Assembly: GCA_937967345.1 (NCBI GenBank)
Contig: CALBTN010000403.1
Coordinates: 1-5,949 of the forward strand
DNA length: 5,949 bases
Origin: an uncultured Rubrivivax sp.
Lineage (GTDB): Bacteria; Pseudomonadota; Gammaproteobacteria; Burkholderiales; Burkholderiaceae_C
Reading direction: 5' to 3'
The notes under the pieces were generated by a model, which did not search any database, was not told the DNA's origin, and worked only from the letters and a program-made list of their open reading frames with translations. Positions 1 to 5,949 of this stretch are shown here, piece by piece. How positions within the stretch are numbered: the stretch's first letter is position 1; each line of letters opens with the position of its first letter. Made by a program: the position numbers and the translations under genes.

Positions 1-843
1 GCCGAAGAGGCCGCGATGGACCGGCTGCAGCGCCGGCTGGGCGAGGTGCTCGGGGTCGCGGTCACGGCCGATGCGGCTCGTCCGGGCGAGCTGCGTGTGC
101 ACACCCGCGCCGGCGCGCCGCACCCCGGTGGGCCCGCCAGCGGTCCGGCCCCGTTGGCGTCGTTGGCCGGGCGGGCCTGGAGCTACTCCGGCGTCACCGG
201 GCCGCGCGCCTGGGCCCGGCTCGACCCGGCCTACAGCGCCTGCGCCAGCGGGCGCGAGCAAAGCCCGATCGACCTTCGCGGCGGCGTTGCGGCAAAGCTG
301 GCGCCGGTGAACTTCGACTACCGGCCGGGCCGCTTCGAGCTGCGCGAGGCCGGCCACACGGTGCAGCTCGATGCGCCGGCGGGCAATGCGATCGAGCTCG
401 ACGGTGTGCGCTACGAGCTGCAGCAATTGCACTTTCACCGCCCGTCGGAGGAGCGCATCGACGGCCGCCAGTTCGAGATGGACGTGCACCTGGTGCACCG
501 CGACGCCGCCGGGCGGCTGGCGGTGGTGGCGGTGCTGCTGCAGCGCGGCGCCGCGCAGCCGGTGCTGGACGCGGTGTGGCAGTCGCTGGCGGGTGGCGCC
601 GGCGACGAGATGCCGCCGCAAGCGGTGCTCGACCCGCGCCAGCTGCTGCCGCAGGACCGCCGCTACTACAGCTACCTCGGCTCGCTGACGACACCGCCGT
701 GCACCGAAGGCGTGCGCTGGCTGGTGCTGCAGCAGCCGATCACGGTGTCGGCGGCGCAGATCGACGCCTTCGCGCAGCGCTACCCGACCAACGCGCGGCC
801 GCTGCAGCCGGCTGGCGCGCGGGTGATCCGCCGGTCGATGTGA
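1..843 (+). CDS. Alpha-class carbonic anhydrase, 5' end missing
   Basis: Zinc enzyme interconverting CO2 and bicarbonate. The frame is open to the left edge. Counting from the ATG at 16, the conserved domain runs from about residue 54 (AWSYSG) to 272. The three zinc ligands are His139 and His141 (LHFH) and His158 (DVHLVH). Glu145 sits in the PSEE motif, His114 aligns with the proton-shuttle His64 of human CA II, and Thr225 in GSLTTPPC matches Thr199. Cys76 and Cys229 occupy the places of the disulfide known in bacterial periplasmic alpha-CAs, which points to an exported protein. The visible N-terminus (MDRLQRRLGEVLG, then a Pro/Ala/Gly-rich linker) is not a signal peptide, so I infer the true start and signal sequence are upstream and treat the ATG at 16 as internal. 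The gene converges on kdpE and has no evident link to it. Family assignment is firm; the start is unknown. Confidence 0.93.
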   Translation, partial: AEEAAMDRLQRRLGEVLGVAVTADAARPGELRVHTRAGAPHPGGPASGPAPLASLAGRAWSYSGVTGPRAWARLDPAYSACASGREQSPIDLRGGVAAKLAPVNFDYRPGRFELREAGHTVQLDAPAGNAIELDGVRYELQQLHFHRPSEERIDGRQFEMDVHLVHRDAAGRLAVVAVLLQRGAAQPVLDAVWQSLAGGAGDEMPPQAVLDPRQLLPQDRRYYSYLGSLTTPPCTEGVRWLVLQQPITVSAAQIDAFAQRYPTNARPLQPAGARVIRRSM

Positions 844-868
844 GTGCCGCGCCGAGCACGCCGCGCGC
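844..868. other. Convergent intergenic gap with a weak dyad
   Basis: Only 25 bases separate the carbonic anhydrase stop from the kdpE stop. A short imperfect dyad (gagc at 854-857 with gctc at 867-870, plus two inner pairs after one mismatch) overlaps the end of kdpE. There is no T-run on either side, so it is not a convincing intrinsic terminator. Termination may be Rho-dependent, or the two transcripts may overlap at their 3' ends. Confidence 0.3.
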
Positions 869-1570
869 TCACAGCACGAAGCGGTAGCCGATGCCGGCCT
901 CGGTCAGCAGGTGGCGCGGCATCGACGGCTCGGCCTCGATCTTCTTGCGCAGGTTGGCCATGTGCACGCGCACGTAGTGCGTGTCCTGCGCGTGGCCTGG
1001 CCCCCACACGGTGGTCAACAGCTGCTGGTGCGTGACCACGCGGTCGGGCTGGCGCGCCAGGTGCGTCAGCAGCTTGTATTCGATCGGCGTCAGGTGCAGC
1101 GGCTCGCCGCCGCGCTCGACCACGCGGCGTGCCAAGTCGATGCGCAGCTCGCCGAACTCGATCAACGCCGCGCCGGCCGGCGTTTGGCCGAGGTGGCGGC
1201 GCAGTTGCGCGCGCATGCGCGCCAGCAGCTCGCCGGCACCGAAGGGCTTGGCCAGGTAGTCGTCGGCGCCGGCGTCCAGCGCGGCGATCTTGTCGGCCTC
1301 GCCCACCCGCGCCGACAGCACGATCACCGGCGCGGCCGACCACTGCCGCAGCTCGCGCACCAGGTCCACGCCGTCGCCGTCGGGCAGCCCGAGGTCGACC
1401 ACCAACAGGTCGGGGCGCCGCGTCGCGGCCTCGATGCGCGCGCGCTGCGCGTTCGGCACGTCGAACACCTCGTAGCCCTCGGCCTGCAGGATCAGCCGCA
1501 CCACGCGGCGGATCTCGTCGTCGTCGTCGACCACCAGGATGCGCCCGGGGCCACGGGCAGCGCTGATCAT
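869..1570 (-). CDS. kdpE: Response regulator KdpE (OmpR/PhoB family)
   Basis: Cytoplasmic DNA-binding regulator of the kdp potassium-uptake genes, phosphorylated by KdpD. The 233 residues compare with about 225 in E. coli. The receiver domain (about 9-125) has the acidic cluster Asp15-Asp18, the phosphoacceptor Asp59 in VVDLGLPDGDG, Ser86 in VIVLSAR and Lys108 in AKPF. The stretch RQWSAAPVIVLSAR and the block DKIAALDAGADDYL are nearly identical to E. coli KdpE, which separates it from other OmpR-type regulators. The winged-helix domain (about 135-233) includes HLTPIEYKLL, QQLLTTVWG, the HYVRVHMANLRKK recognition region and the ending GIGYRFVL. The ATG overlaps the kdpD stop in an ATGA quartet, and a GGAGGA ribosome site lies 9 bases upstream, so the start is well supported and translation is probably coupled to kdpD. 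It appears to be the last gene of the unit. Confidence 0.97.
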   Translation of the reverse strand: MISAARGPGRILVVDDDDEIRRVVRLILQAEGYEVFDVPNAQRARIEAATRRPDLLVVDLGLPDGDGVDLVRELRQWSAAPVIVLSARVGEADKIAALDAGADDYLAKPFGAGELLARMRAQLRRHLGQTPAGAALIEFGELRIDLARRVVERGGEPLHLTPIEYKLLTHLARQPDRVVTHQQLLTTVWGPGHAQDTHYVRVHMANLRKKIEAEPSMPRHLLTEAGIGYRFVL

Positions 1571-4305
1571 GGCGTGCGGTCCTCCGCGCCGGCCAGCGCG
1601 GTGTCGTGGCCGTCGTCGGCCGGCGGCTGCCCCAACGGCAGCCGGATGCTGAAGCGGGTGCCGTCGATGCGGCCGTCGGCCATGCGGTTCTGGCCGTCGA
1701 TGCTGCCGCCGTGTGCCTGCACGATCGCGCGGCAGATCGCCAGCCCGAGACCCACGCCCGGGGTCGCGCTTTCCTTGACGCCACGCTCGAACTTGTCGAA
1801 CACCCGCTCCTCGCGCCCCGGCGGCAGCCCCTGGCCGTGGTCGTCCACGGTCAGCAGCAGCTCGGCGCCGTCGATGCGCGCCGCGATCTGCACCGCGCTG
1901 CCGGCCGGGGTGTACTTGGCGATGTTTTCCAGCAGGTTGACCAGCACGCGCTCGAACAGCACCGCGTCCAGCTCGACCAGCGGCAGGTCGTCGGCCAGCT
2001 CCACCTGCAGCGGCCGGCCCGCCAGCAGCGCCGCGAGCGCGGCCAGCGCGCTGCCCACGACTTCTTCCAGCGGCTGCCAGGCGCGATTGAGCTGCACCGC
2101 GCCGGCCTCGAGCCGCGCCATCTCGAGCAGGTTGCCCAGCAGCGTGTTCATGCGCAGCGCCGAGCCGCGGATCGAGCGGGCCACCTGCTGCTGCTCGCCG
2201 GACAGCGCCGGGCCGGTGACGGCCAGCGCATCGGCCAACCCGACCAGCGCGGCCAGCGGCGTGCGCAGGTCGTGCGAGATCGCCGCCAGCAGCGAGTTGC
2301 GCAGCCGCTCGGATTCGATCTGCACCGTGCTGCGCTGCGCGATGTCGATGTAGTGGATGCGCTCGAGCGAGATCGCCAGCAGCGACGCGCAGGTCTCGAG
2401 CAGCCGGCGCTGCTCGGGGCCGAGCGTGCTGCGGTCGGCCGGCTCGACCGCGAGCACGCCGCGCAGGCGCATCGGTGCTTTCAGCGGCAGCATCAGGCAG
2501 CGGCTGCCCGGCAGCGTGTCGGTGCCGAAGCCGGCGGCCTCGCCGCGGTCGAAGGCCCATTGCGCCGCGCCTTCGTCGACCTGGGCACGCCCTGCGGGCA
2601 GCGGGCGCAGCCGGTCGGCCTCGTCGGTGGTCAGCAGCGTGGCGCGCGCGCCGAACTCGGCGTGCAGAAAGCGGGTGCCGATCTCGGCCACCTGCTCGCT
2701 CAGCAGCGCGGCCGACAGCTCGCGCGACATCTGGTACAGCCCGCGCATGCGGCCCTCGCGCTGCATCGAGGCCTCGGCCTGCGACTTCAGCCCCGCGGTG
2801 AGCTGACCCACCACCAGCGCCACCAGCAGCATCACGCCGAAAGTCAGCAGGTACTGCACGTCGCTGACCGCGAACGACAGCCGCGGCGGCACGAAGAAGA
2901 AGTCGAACAGCGCCACGCCGACGAAGGCCGCCAGCACCGCCGGGCCGCGCCCCAGCCGCAGGCCCACGCCCACCACCGCCAGCAAGAACAGCATGACGAT
3001 GTTCGACAGCTCGAACACGTCGCGCAGCGGCATCGCCAGCAAGGCGGCGAACACACAGGCCGCCAGCGCCGCAGCATAGCCCCGCCACGCCACCGCGCCG
3101 CCGGGGCGCGGCGCCGCCGCCGCGCCGGGCGCCAGCGGCGCGTCGCGCTCGGCGTGCAGCAAGCCCAGCTGCAGCACGTCCAGGTCCTGCGCCTGGTTGG
3201 CGATCTGCTCGGCCAGCGGCAGCTCCCAGGGCCAGCGGCGCACCTGCCGGCCCACCACCAGGCGCGACAGGTTGTGCTCGCGCGCATAACGCACCAGTGC
3301 CGGTGCCGCCTGCGGCGCGGCCAGGGTCGCGGTGGTCGCGCCCAGCTCCTGCGCCAGCTTCAGCGCGCCCAGCGCGCGCCGGCGCTGCGGCTCGGGCAGG
3401 CGCATCACCGCCGGCGTTTCCACCAGCACCGCGTGCCACGGCAGGTTCAGCTGGGTCGCCAGCCGCGCGCCGCTGCGCACCACCTTGTTGGCGAAGTCGC
3501 CGGGGCCGACGCAGGCCAGCAGCGCCTCGCGGTTGGGCCACACCGGCTGCACCGCGGCATCGCGCCGGTAGGCCAGCATCTCGTCGTCGATGCGGTCGGC
3601 GGTGCGGCGCAGCGCCAGCTCGCGCAGCGCCAGCAGGTTGCCCTTGCGAAAGAAGTTGGCCGCCGCGCGCTCGGCCTGCGCCCCGAGGTAGACCTTGCCC
3701 TGCTTCAGCCGCTCGAGCAGTTCGTCGGGCGGCAGGTCGACCACCACCACCTCGTCGGCGTCGTCGAACACGCGGTCGGGCACCGACTCCCACACCCGCA
3801 CGCCGGTGATGCCGCTGACGATGTCGTTCAGGCTTTCCAGGTGCTGCACGTTCAGCGTCGACCACACGTCCACGCCGCTATCCAGCAGTTCCAGCACGTC
3901 CTGCCAGCGTTTGGGGTGGCGCGAGCCCGGCGCGTTGCTGTGCGCCAGCTCGTCCAGCAGCAGCAGCGGCTCGGTCTGGTCCGCGGCCCAGGCCAGCGCG
4001 CCGTCGAGGTCGAACTCGCGCACCACGTGGCCGCGGTGCGGCACCTGCTTCAGCGGCAGACGCGGCAGGTCCTGCGCCATGTTTTCGGTCTCGGTGCGGC
4101 CGTGCGTCTCGACCACGCCGACGCGCAGCGCCACGCCGGCTTGCTGCGCGCTGCGCGCGGCCTCGAGCATGGCGTAGGTCTTGCCCACGCCGGCCGACGC
4201 GCCGAAGAAGATCTTCAGCCGGCCGCGGCGCGAGCGCGCCTCGTCGCGCTGCACGCGCTGCAGCAGCGCATCGGGGTCAGGGCGCTCGCCGTTGCTCAGC
4301 GGCAC
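1567..4305 (-). CDS. kdpD: Sensor histidine kinase KdpD
   Basis: Inner-membrane sensor kinase that phosphorylates KdpE when potassium is limiting or osmolarity rises. At 912 residues it is close to the 894 of E. coli. Domains in order: KdpD N-terminal domain (about 27-240) with Walker A GASAGVGKT at 35-43, Asp118-Glu119 in LLLLDELAHSN and the GSRHPKRWQD signature at 127-136; a universal-stress-like domain (about 258-385); four membrane spans (about 409-426, 434-450, 454-471, 483-503); a GAF-like region (about 530-650); then the kinase with H-box SHDLRTP (His678), N-box Asn790/Asn794, G1 DDHGQG at 821-826 and G2 GVGLGL at 850-855. All catalytic boxes are intact. The start is GTG at 4303-4305, because no ATG exists after the preceding in-frame stop and the N-terminus aligns with E. 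coli KdpD (RPDPDALL). No strong ribosome site precedes it. CorA ends 21 bases upstream, and the 3' end overlaps kdpE by 4 bases. Confidence 0.97.
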   Translation of the reverse strand: MPLSNGERPDPDALLQRVQRDEARSRRGRLKIFFGASAGVGKTYAMLEAARSAQQAGVALRVGVVETHGRTETENMAQDLPRLPLKQVPHRGHVVREFDLDGALAWAADQTEPLLLLDELAHSNAPGSRHPKRWQDVLELLDSGVDVWSTLNVQHLESLNDIVSGITGVRVWESVPDRVFDDADEVVVVDLPPDELLERLKQGKVYLGAQAERAAANFFRKGNLLALRELALRRTADRIDDEMLAYRRDAAVQPVWPNREALLACVGPGDFANKVVRSGARLATQLNLPWHAVLVETPAVMRLPEPQRRRALGALKLAQELGATTATLAAPQAAPALVRYAREHNLSRLVVGRQVRRWPWELPLAEQIANQAQDLDVLQLGLLHAERDAPLAPGAAAAPRPGGAVAWRGYAAALAACVFAALLAMPLRDVFELSNIVMLFLLAVVGVGLRLGRGPAVLAAFVGVALFDFFFVPPRLSFAVSDVQYLLTFGVMLLVALVVGQLTAGLKSQAEASMQREGRMRGLYQMSRELSAALLSEQVAEIGTRFLHAEFGARATLLTTDEADRLRPLPAGRAQVDEGAAQWAFDRGEAAGFGTDTLPGSRCLMLPLKAPMRLRGVLAVEPADRSTLGPEQRRLLETCASLLAISLERIHYIDIAQRSTVQIESERLRNSLLAAISHDLRTPLAALVGLADALAVTGPALSGEQQQVARSIRGSALRMNTLLGNLLEMARLEAGAVQLNRAWQPLEEVVGSALAALAALLAGRPLQVELADDLPLVELDAVLFERVLVNLLENIAKYTPAGSAVQIAARIDGAELLLTVDDHGQGLPPGREERVFDKFERGVKESATPGVGLGLAICRAIVQAHGGSIDGQNRMADGRIDGTRFSIRLPLGQPPADDGHDTALAGAEDRTP
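1580..1585 (-). promoter_or_regulatory. kdpE ribosome binding site inside kdpD
   Basis: On the minus strand this reads GGAGGA, a near-perfect Shine-Dalgarno sequence 9 bases before the kdpE ATG and within the last codons of kdpD. It fixes the kdpE start and would let ribosomes initiate there as well as restart from the kdpD stop. Confidence 0.75.
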
Positions 4306-4326
4306 GGTTTTAGCTCGCGTCGTTGC

Positions 4327-5292
4327 TCAAAGCCAGCCGGCGCGCTTGAAGCGCCAGTACAGGAAGCCGGCCGCCGCCGCGATCAGCCCCAGCGCCATCG
4401 GGTAGCCCCAGCGCCAGGTCAGCTCGGGCATGTGCTCGAAGTTCATGCCCCAGATGCCGGCCAGCGCGGTGGACACCGCAAAGATCGCGGCCCAGGCCGC
4501 CAGTTGCTTGGTGGTCTCGGTTTCCTCGATCGTCACCATCGACAGGTTGACCTGGATCGCGGTGCCGATGGTTTCGCGCATCGCCTCGATCGCGGTGCTG
4601 ATGCGCGCCAAGTGGTCGTGCACGTCGCGGAAGTACTCCTGCGTGTTCATCGCCACCGCCGGCACGCGCCCGCCGTGCAGCTTGGCCGTGACCTCGACCA
4701 GCGGCACCACCGCGTGGCGCATCTGGCCGACGCGCCACTTCAGCTCGTACAGCCGCTGGATGTTGTCGTGCGCGGTGCCGCGCTCGAAGATCGTCTCCTC
4801 GATCGCATCGAGCTCGCTCTCGAGCGTATCGAGCACCGGAAAGTAGCGGTCGACCACCGCGTCCATCAGCGCGTACAGCACGAAGCCGGCGCCCTGGCGC
4901 AACTGCTCGGGCTCGCGCTCGCAGCGCTCGCGCACCCCCAGAAAGCCGTGCGGGCTGCGGTTGCGCACCGACAGCACGAAGTTGGCGCCGGCGAAGATCG
5001 CGACCTCGCCCGACACCAGCTCGCCGGCCTCGATCTGCGGCACCTTCATCACCACGAACAGCGTCGAGCCGTACTCCTCGATCTTCGGCCGCTGGTGGCC
5101 GTGGCTGGCGTCCTCGACCGCCAGCTCGTGCAGCTCGAACTCGCGCTGCATCAGCCGCAGCTCGTCGTCGGTGGCGTCGCGCAGCGCCACCCACACGAAG
5201 CAGCCCGGGCGTTGCAGCCATTGGTCGATGTCGTCGATGGCGATGTCGGCGAGCTTGCGCCCTTCTTCGTAGACGACGCAGTTGATCAGCAT
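4327..5292 (-). CDS. corA: CorA-family Mg2+/Co2+ transport protein
   Basis: Pentameric inner-membrane channel family for Mg2+ and, in some members, Co2+ or Ni2+; other members export divalent cations such as Zn2+. The 321 residues match the usual family length. The large cytoplasmic domain (about 1-260) includes ELAVEDASHGHQRPKIEEY, typical of CorA, and a long helical, Glu-rich stalk (about 155-260). Two C-terminal spans follow (about 264-282 and 297-314). The signature GMN is at 282-284, followed by an acidic loop (FEHMPEL), and the protein ends with a short basic tail. The ATG at 5290-5292 has a GGGAG ribosome site 8 bases upstream. It is 18 bases after a small membrane-peptide ORF and 21 bases before kdpD, in the same reading frame as kdpD. 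Placement inside a kdp operon is unusual and suggests co-expression under potassium stress. Metal selectivity cannot be read from the sequence. Confidence 0.92.
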   Translation of the reverse strand: MLINCVVYEEGRKLADIAIDDIDQWLQRPGCFVWVALRDATDDELRLMQREFELHELAVEDASHGHQRPKIEEYGSTLFVVMKVPQIEAGELVSGEVAIFAGANFVLSVRNRSPHGFLGVRERCEREPEQLRQGAGFVLYALMDAVVDRYFPVLDTLESELDAIEETIFERGTAHDNIQRLYELKWRVGQMRHAVVPLVEVTAKLHGGRVPAVAMNTQEYFRDVHDHLARISTAIEAMRETIGTAIQVNLSMVTIEETETTKQLAAWAAIFAVSTALAGIWGMNFEHMPELTWRWGYPMALGLIAAAAGFLYWRFKRAGWL

Positions 5293-5300
5293 GGGCCGTG

Positions 5301-5305
5301 CTCCC
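5301..5305 (-). promoter_or_regulatory. corA ribosome binding site
   Basis: GGGAG on the minus strand lies 8 bases before the ATG at 5292. It supports that start and is one of the clearer initiation signals in the cluster. Confidence 0.65.
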
Positions 5306-5310
5306 AGGGT

Positions 5311-5451
5311 TCAGCCGGGCGGCATCTTCCCACGGCGCACGCGGCGCTCATCGCGCGCTTCGCGCTCGCCCCTGCCGAGCAGCCACCAGGCCAGCAGCAG
5401 CGGCACGGCCGTCGCCGCCAGCGCCCCCAGCGACCACCACAGCTCGTTCAT
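5311..5451 (-). CDS. Small single-span membrane peptide, family unknown
   Basis: A 46-codon ORF that I do not recognise. It begins MNELWWSLGALAATAVPL. Residues 4-25 form one hydrophobic span with a tryptophan pair at each edge (5-6 and 22-23) and Pro17 in the middle. From residue 27 the tail is strongly charged and mostly basic (Arg27, 30, 33, 36, 37, 39, 40, Lys42), so the positive-inside rule predicts a cytoplasmic C-terminus. It starts 9 bases after the preceding tiny ORF and ends 18 bases before corA, which fits an operon member. Its ribosome site is weak. KdpF of E. coli is also a single-span peptide of about 29 residues, but it is normally encoded before kdpA and lacks a charged tail, and I see no sequence match. 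It is probably a real gene of unknown role, perhaps an accessory peptide of the pump or of CorA. Confidence 0.6.
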   Translation of the reverse strand: MNELWWSLGALAATAVPLLLAWWLLGRGEREARDERRVRRGKMPPG

Positions 5452-5460
5452 GGCCGTGTC

Positions 5461-5550
5461 TCAGCGGCCTGCCGGCACGGCACCGGCCAAGCCGGCGACC
5501 GGCGCACGAGCGCCGGGCCGTCGCGTCGCCAAGTGCGGTTGGGGCTTCAT
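5461..5550 (-). CDS. Very short ORF (29 codons) directly after kdpB
   Basis: The ATG at 5548-5550 follows the kdpB stop by 13 bases and has an AGGA ribosome site 6 bases upstream. The product starts MKPQPHLATRRPGARAPV and is rich in Ala, Arg, Pro and Gly, with no hydrophobic span and no known domain. It sits where kdpC normally begins, but it shows none of KdpC's N-terminal membrane segment in any frame. It may be a translated leader, a decayed remnant that kept an initiation signal, or chance. The good ribosome site and tight spacing favour translation; the composition, and strong dyads in the same DNA, argue against a functional protein. Confidence 0.3.
   Translation of the reverse strand: MKPQPHLATRRPGARAPVAGLAGAVPAGR
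5471..5516 (-). repeat. GC-rich inverted repeats between kdpB and corA
   Basis: The strongest element is a perfect 7-base-pair G/C stem (5499-5505 with 5510-5516) around a 4-base loop. Next to it, gccgg and ccggc blocks at 5471-5475, 5483-5487 and 5491-5495 can form alternative short stems. In the RNA of the kdp unit they would fold just downstream of kdpB. No U-run follows, so this is not a standard intrinsic terminator. A role in mRNA processing, 3'-end stabilisation or partial attenuation between kdpB and the downstream genes is possible. Chance pairing in GC-rich DNA cannot be excluded. Confidence 0.4.
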
Positions 5551-5556
5551 GGCGCG

Positions 5557-5560
5557 TCCT
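5557..5560 (-). promoter_or_regulatory. AGGA ribosome site after kdpB
   Basis: On the minus strand AGGA lies 6 bases before the ATG at 5550, in the 13-base gap after the kdpB stop. It is the main argument that translation starts here even though the ORF is only 29 codons long. Confidence 0.4.
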
Positions 5561-5563
5561 GCT

Positions 5564-5949
5564 TCAGGCCAGGCCCAGGCCGGCGAGCACCAGGTCGATG
5601 GCCTTGATGCCGACGAAGGGCACGGCCAGCCCGCCCAGGCCGTAGATCAGCAGATTGCGCCGCAGCAGCGCGGCCGCGCCCACCGCGCGGTACTTCACGC
5701 CCTCGAGCGCCAGCGGGATCAGCACGACGATGATCAGCGCGTTGAAGATCACCGCCGACAGGATCGCCGACGAAGGGCTGGCCAGCTGCATCACGTTGAG
5801 CGCGCCCAGCTGCGGGTAGGTGGCGACGAAGGCCGCCGGGATGATGGCGAAGTACTTGGCCACGTCGTTGGCGACGCTGAAGGTGGTCAGCGACCCGCGC
5901 GTCATCAGCATCTGCTTGCCGGTCTCGACGATCTCGATCAGCTTGGTCG
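5564..5949 (-). CDS. kdpB: Potassium-transporting ATPase subunit KdpB, C-terminal part
   Basis: Catalytic P-type ATPase subunit of the KdpFABC potassium pump in the inner membrane. Only the last 127 residues are in the window; the phosphorylation and nucleotide domains lie beyond the right edge. Visible sequence starts [20 protein letters not shown] and closely follows the end of E. coli KdpB. It contains the [11 protein letters not shown] segment, in which Asp28 and Lys31 (counting visible residues) match the Asp583/Lys586 pair that E. coli work places in transmembrane helix 5 and ties to coupling. Two more spans follow ([22 protein letters not shown] and the stretch [20 protein letters not shown]). 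The frame stays open to the edge, so any ATG inside, such as that at 5911, is internal. The stop is normal and the C-terminus has full length, but the next gene is not kdpC. Confidence 0.97.
   Translation of the reverse strand, partial: TKLIEIVETGKQMLMTRGSLTTFSVANDVAKYFAIIPAAFVATYPQLGALNVMQLASPSSAILSAVIFNALIIVVLIPLALEGVKYRAVGAAALLRRNLLIYGLGGLAVPFVGIKAIDLVLAGLGLA

Noticed and set aside
16..18. The ATG at 16 as the true start of the carbonic anhydrase
   Set aside because: The frame is open to the window edge, the residues after this ATG are not a signal peptide, and the Cys76/Cys229 pair suggests an exported enzyme whose signal sequence must lie further upstream.
854..870. Intrinsic bidirectional terminator between the carbonic anhydrase gene and kdpE
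   Set aside because: The dyad is short with a mismatch and no T-run flanks it on either strand.
911..2353. A 480-codon + strand open frame opposite kdpE and the 3' part of kdpD
   Set aside because: It is antisense to well-defined catalytic and receiver domains, with no family resemblance and no ribosome site that stands out.
1571..3865. Open frame continuous with kdpE extending about 2.3 kb upstream inside kdpD
   Set aside because: The upstream part reads kdpD out of frame and gives Arg/Ala/Gly-rich nonsense. KdpE similarity begins exactly at the ATG at 1570, so this is not a fusion gene.
4310..5221. A 303-codon minus-strand open frame inside corA
   Set aside because: It is a shifted-frame shadow of corA with Arg/Ala-rich composition and no recognisable domain.
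5311..5451. Calling the 46-residue peptide KdpF
   Set aside because: KdpF is about 29 residues, lacks a long basic tail and is normally encoded before kdpA. Only the single-span topology is shared.
1606..5607. A 1333-codon open frame on the + strand across kdpD, corA and the end of kdpB
   Set aside because: It lies antisense to three confidently identified genes and its product is a low-complexity Arg/Gln/His/Ala-rich string with no domain. Long antisense open frames are expected in GC-rich DNA with strong third-position bias.

Overview
The window is G+C-rich bacterial DNA (by eye well above two thirds G+C, with strong G/C preference at third codon positions). The Kdp proteins and CorA resemble their Escherichia coli homologues closely. 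The overall picture suggests a high-GC proteobacterium, most likely a betaproteobacterium of the Burkholderiales type. That placement is an inference from composition and protein flavour, because there is no rRNA or other marker here.

Layout: at the left edge (1-843, + strand) is the 3' part of an alpha-class carbonic anhydrase gene whose true start lies outside the window. It converges with a minus-strand cluster, leaving only 25 bases between the two stop codons. Read in its own direction, from right to left, the cluster contains the 3' end of kdpB (5949-5564, cut by the window edge), a 29-codon ORF (5550-5461), a 46-codon ORF for a single-span membrane peptide (5451-5311), a corA-family divalent cation channel gene (5292-4327), kdpD (4305-1567) and kdpE (1570-869). 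The gaps are 13, 9, 18 and 21 bases, then a 4-base ATGA overlap, so the set looks like one transcription unit. No recognisable promoter is seen inside it. The longest stretch without a large gene, 5293-5563, holds the two small ORFs and GC-rich dyads.

How the genes fit together: KdpB is the catalytic P-type ATPase subunit of the high-affinity KdpFABC potassium pump. KdpD (membrane sensor kinase) and KdpE (OmpR-type response regulator) form the two-component system that induces kdp genes under potassium limitation or osmotic stress. CorA moves Mg2+ (or related divalent cations), so the locus may join potassium and divalent cation homeostasis.

The main anomaly is that kdpC, which normally follows kdpB directly, is not present between kdpB and kdpD. 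Its usual place is taken by the two small ORFs and corA. The rest of the window is conventional: all large genes are intact in the parts seen, their key catalytic residues are present, and there is no mobile element, CRISPR array, tRNA or rRNA that I can recognise.
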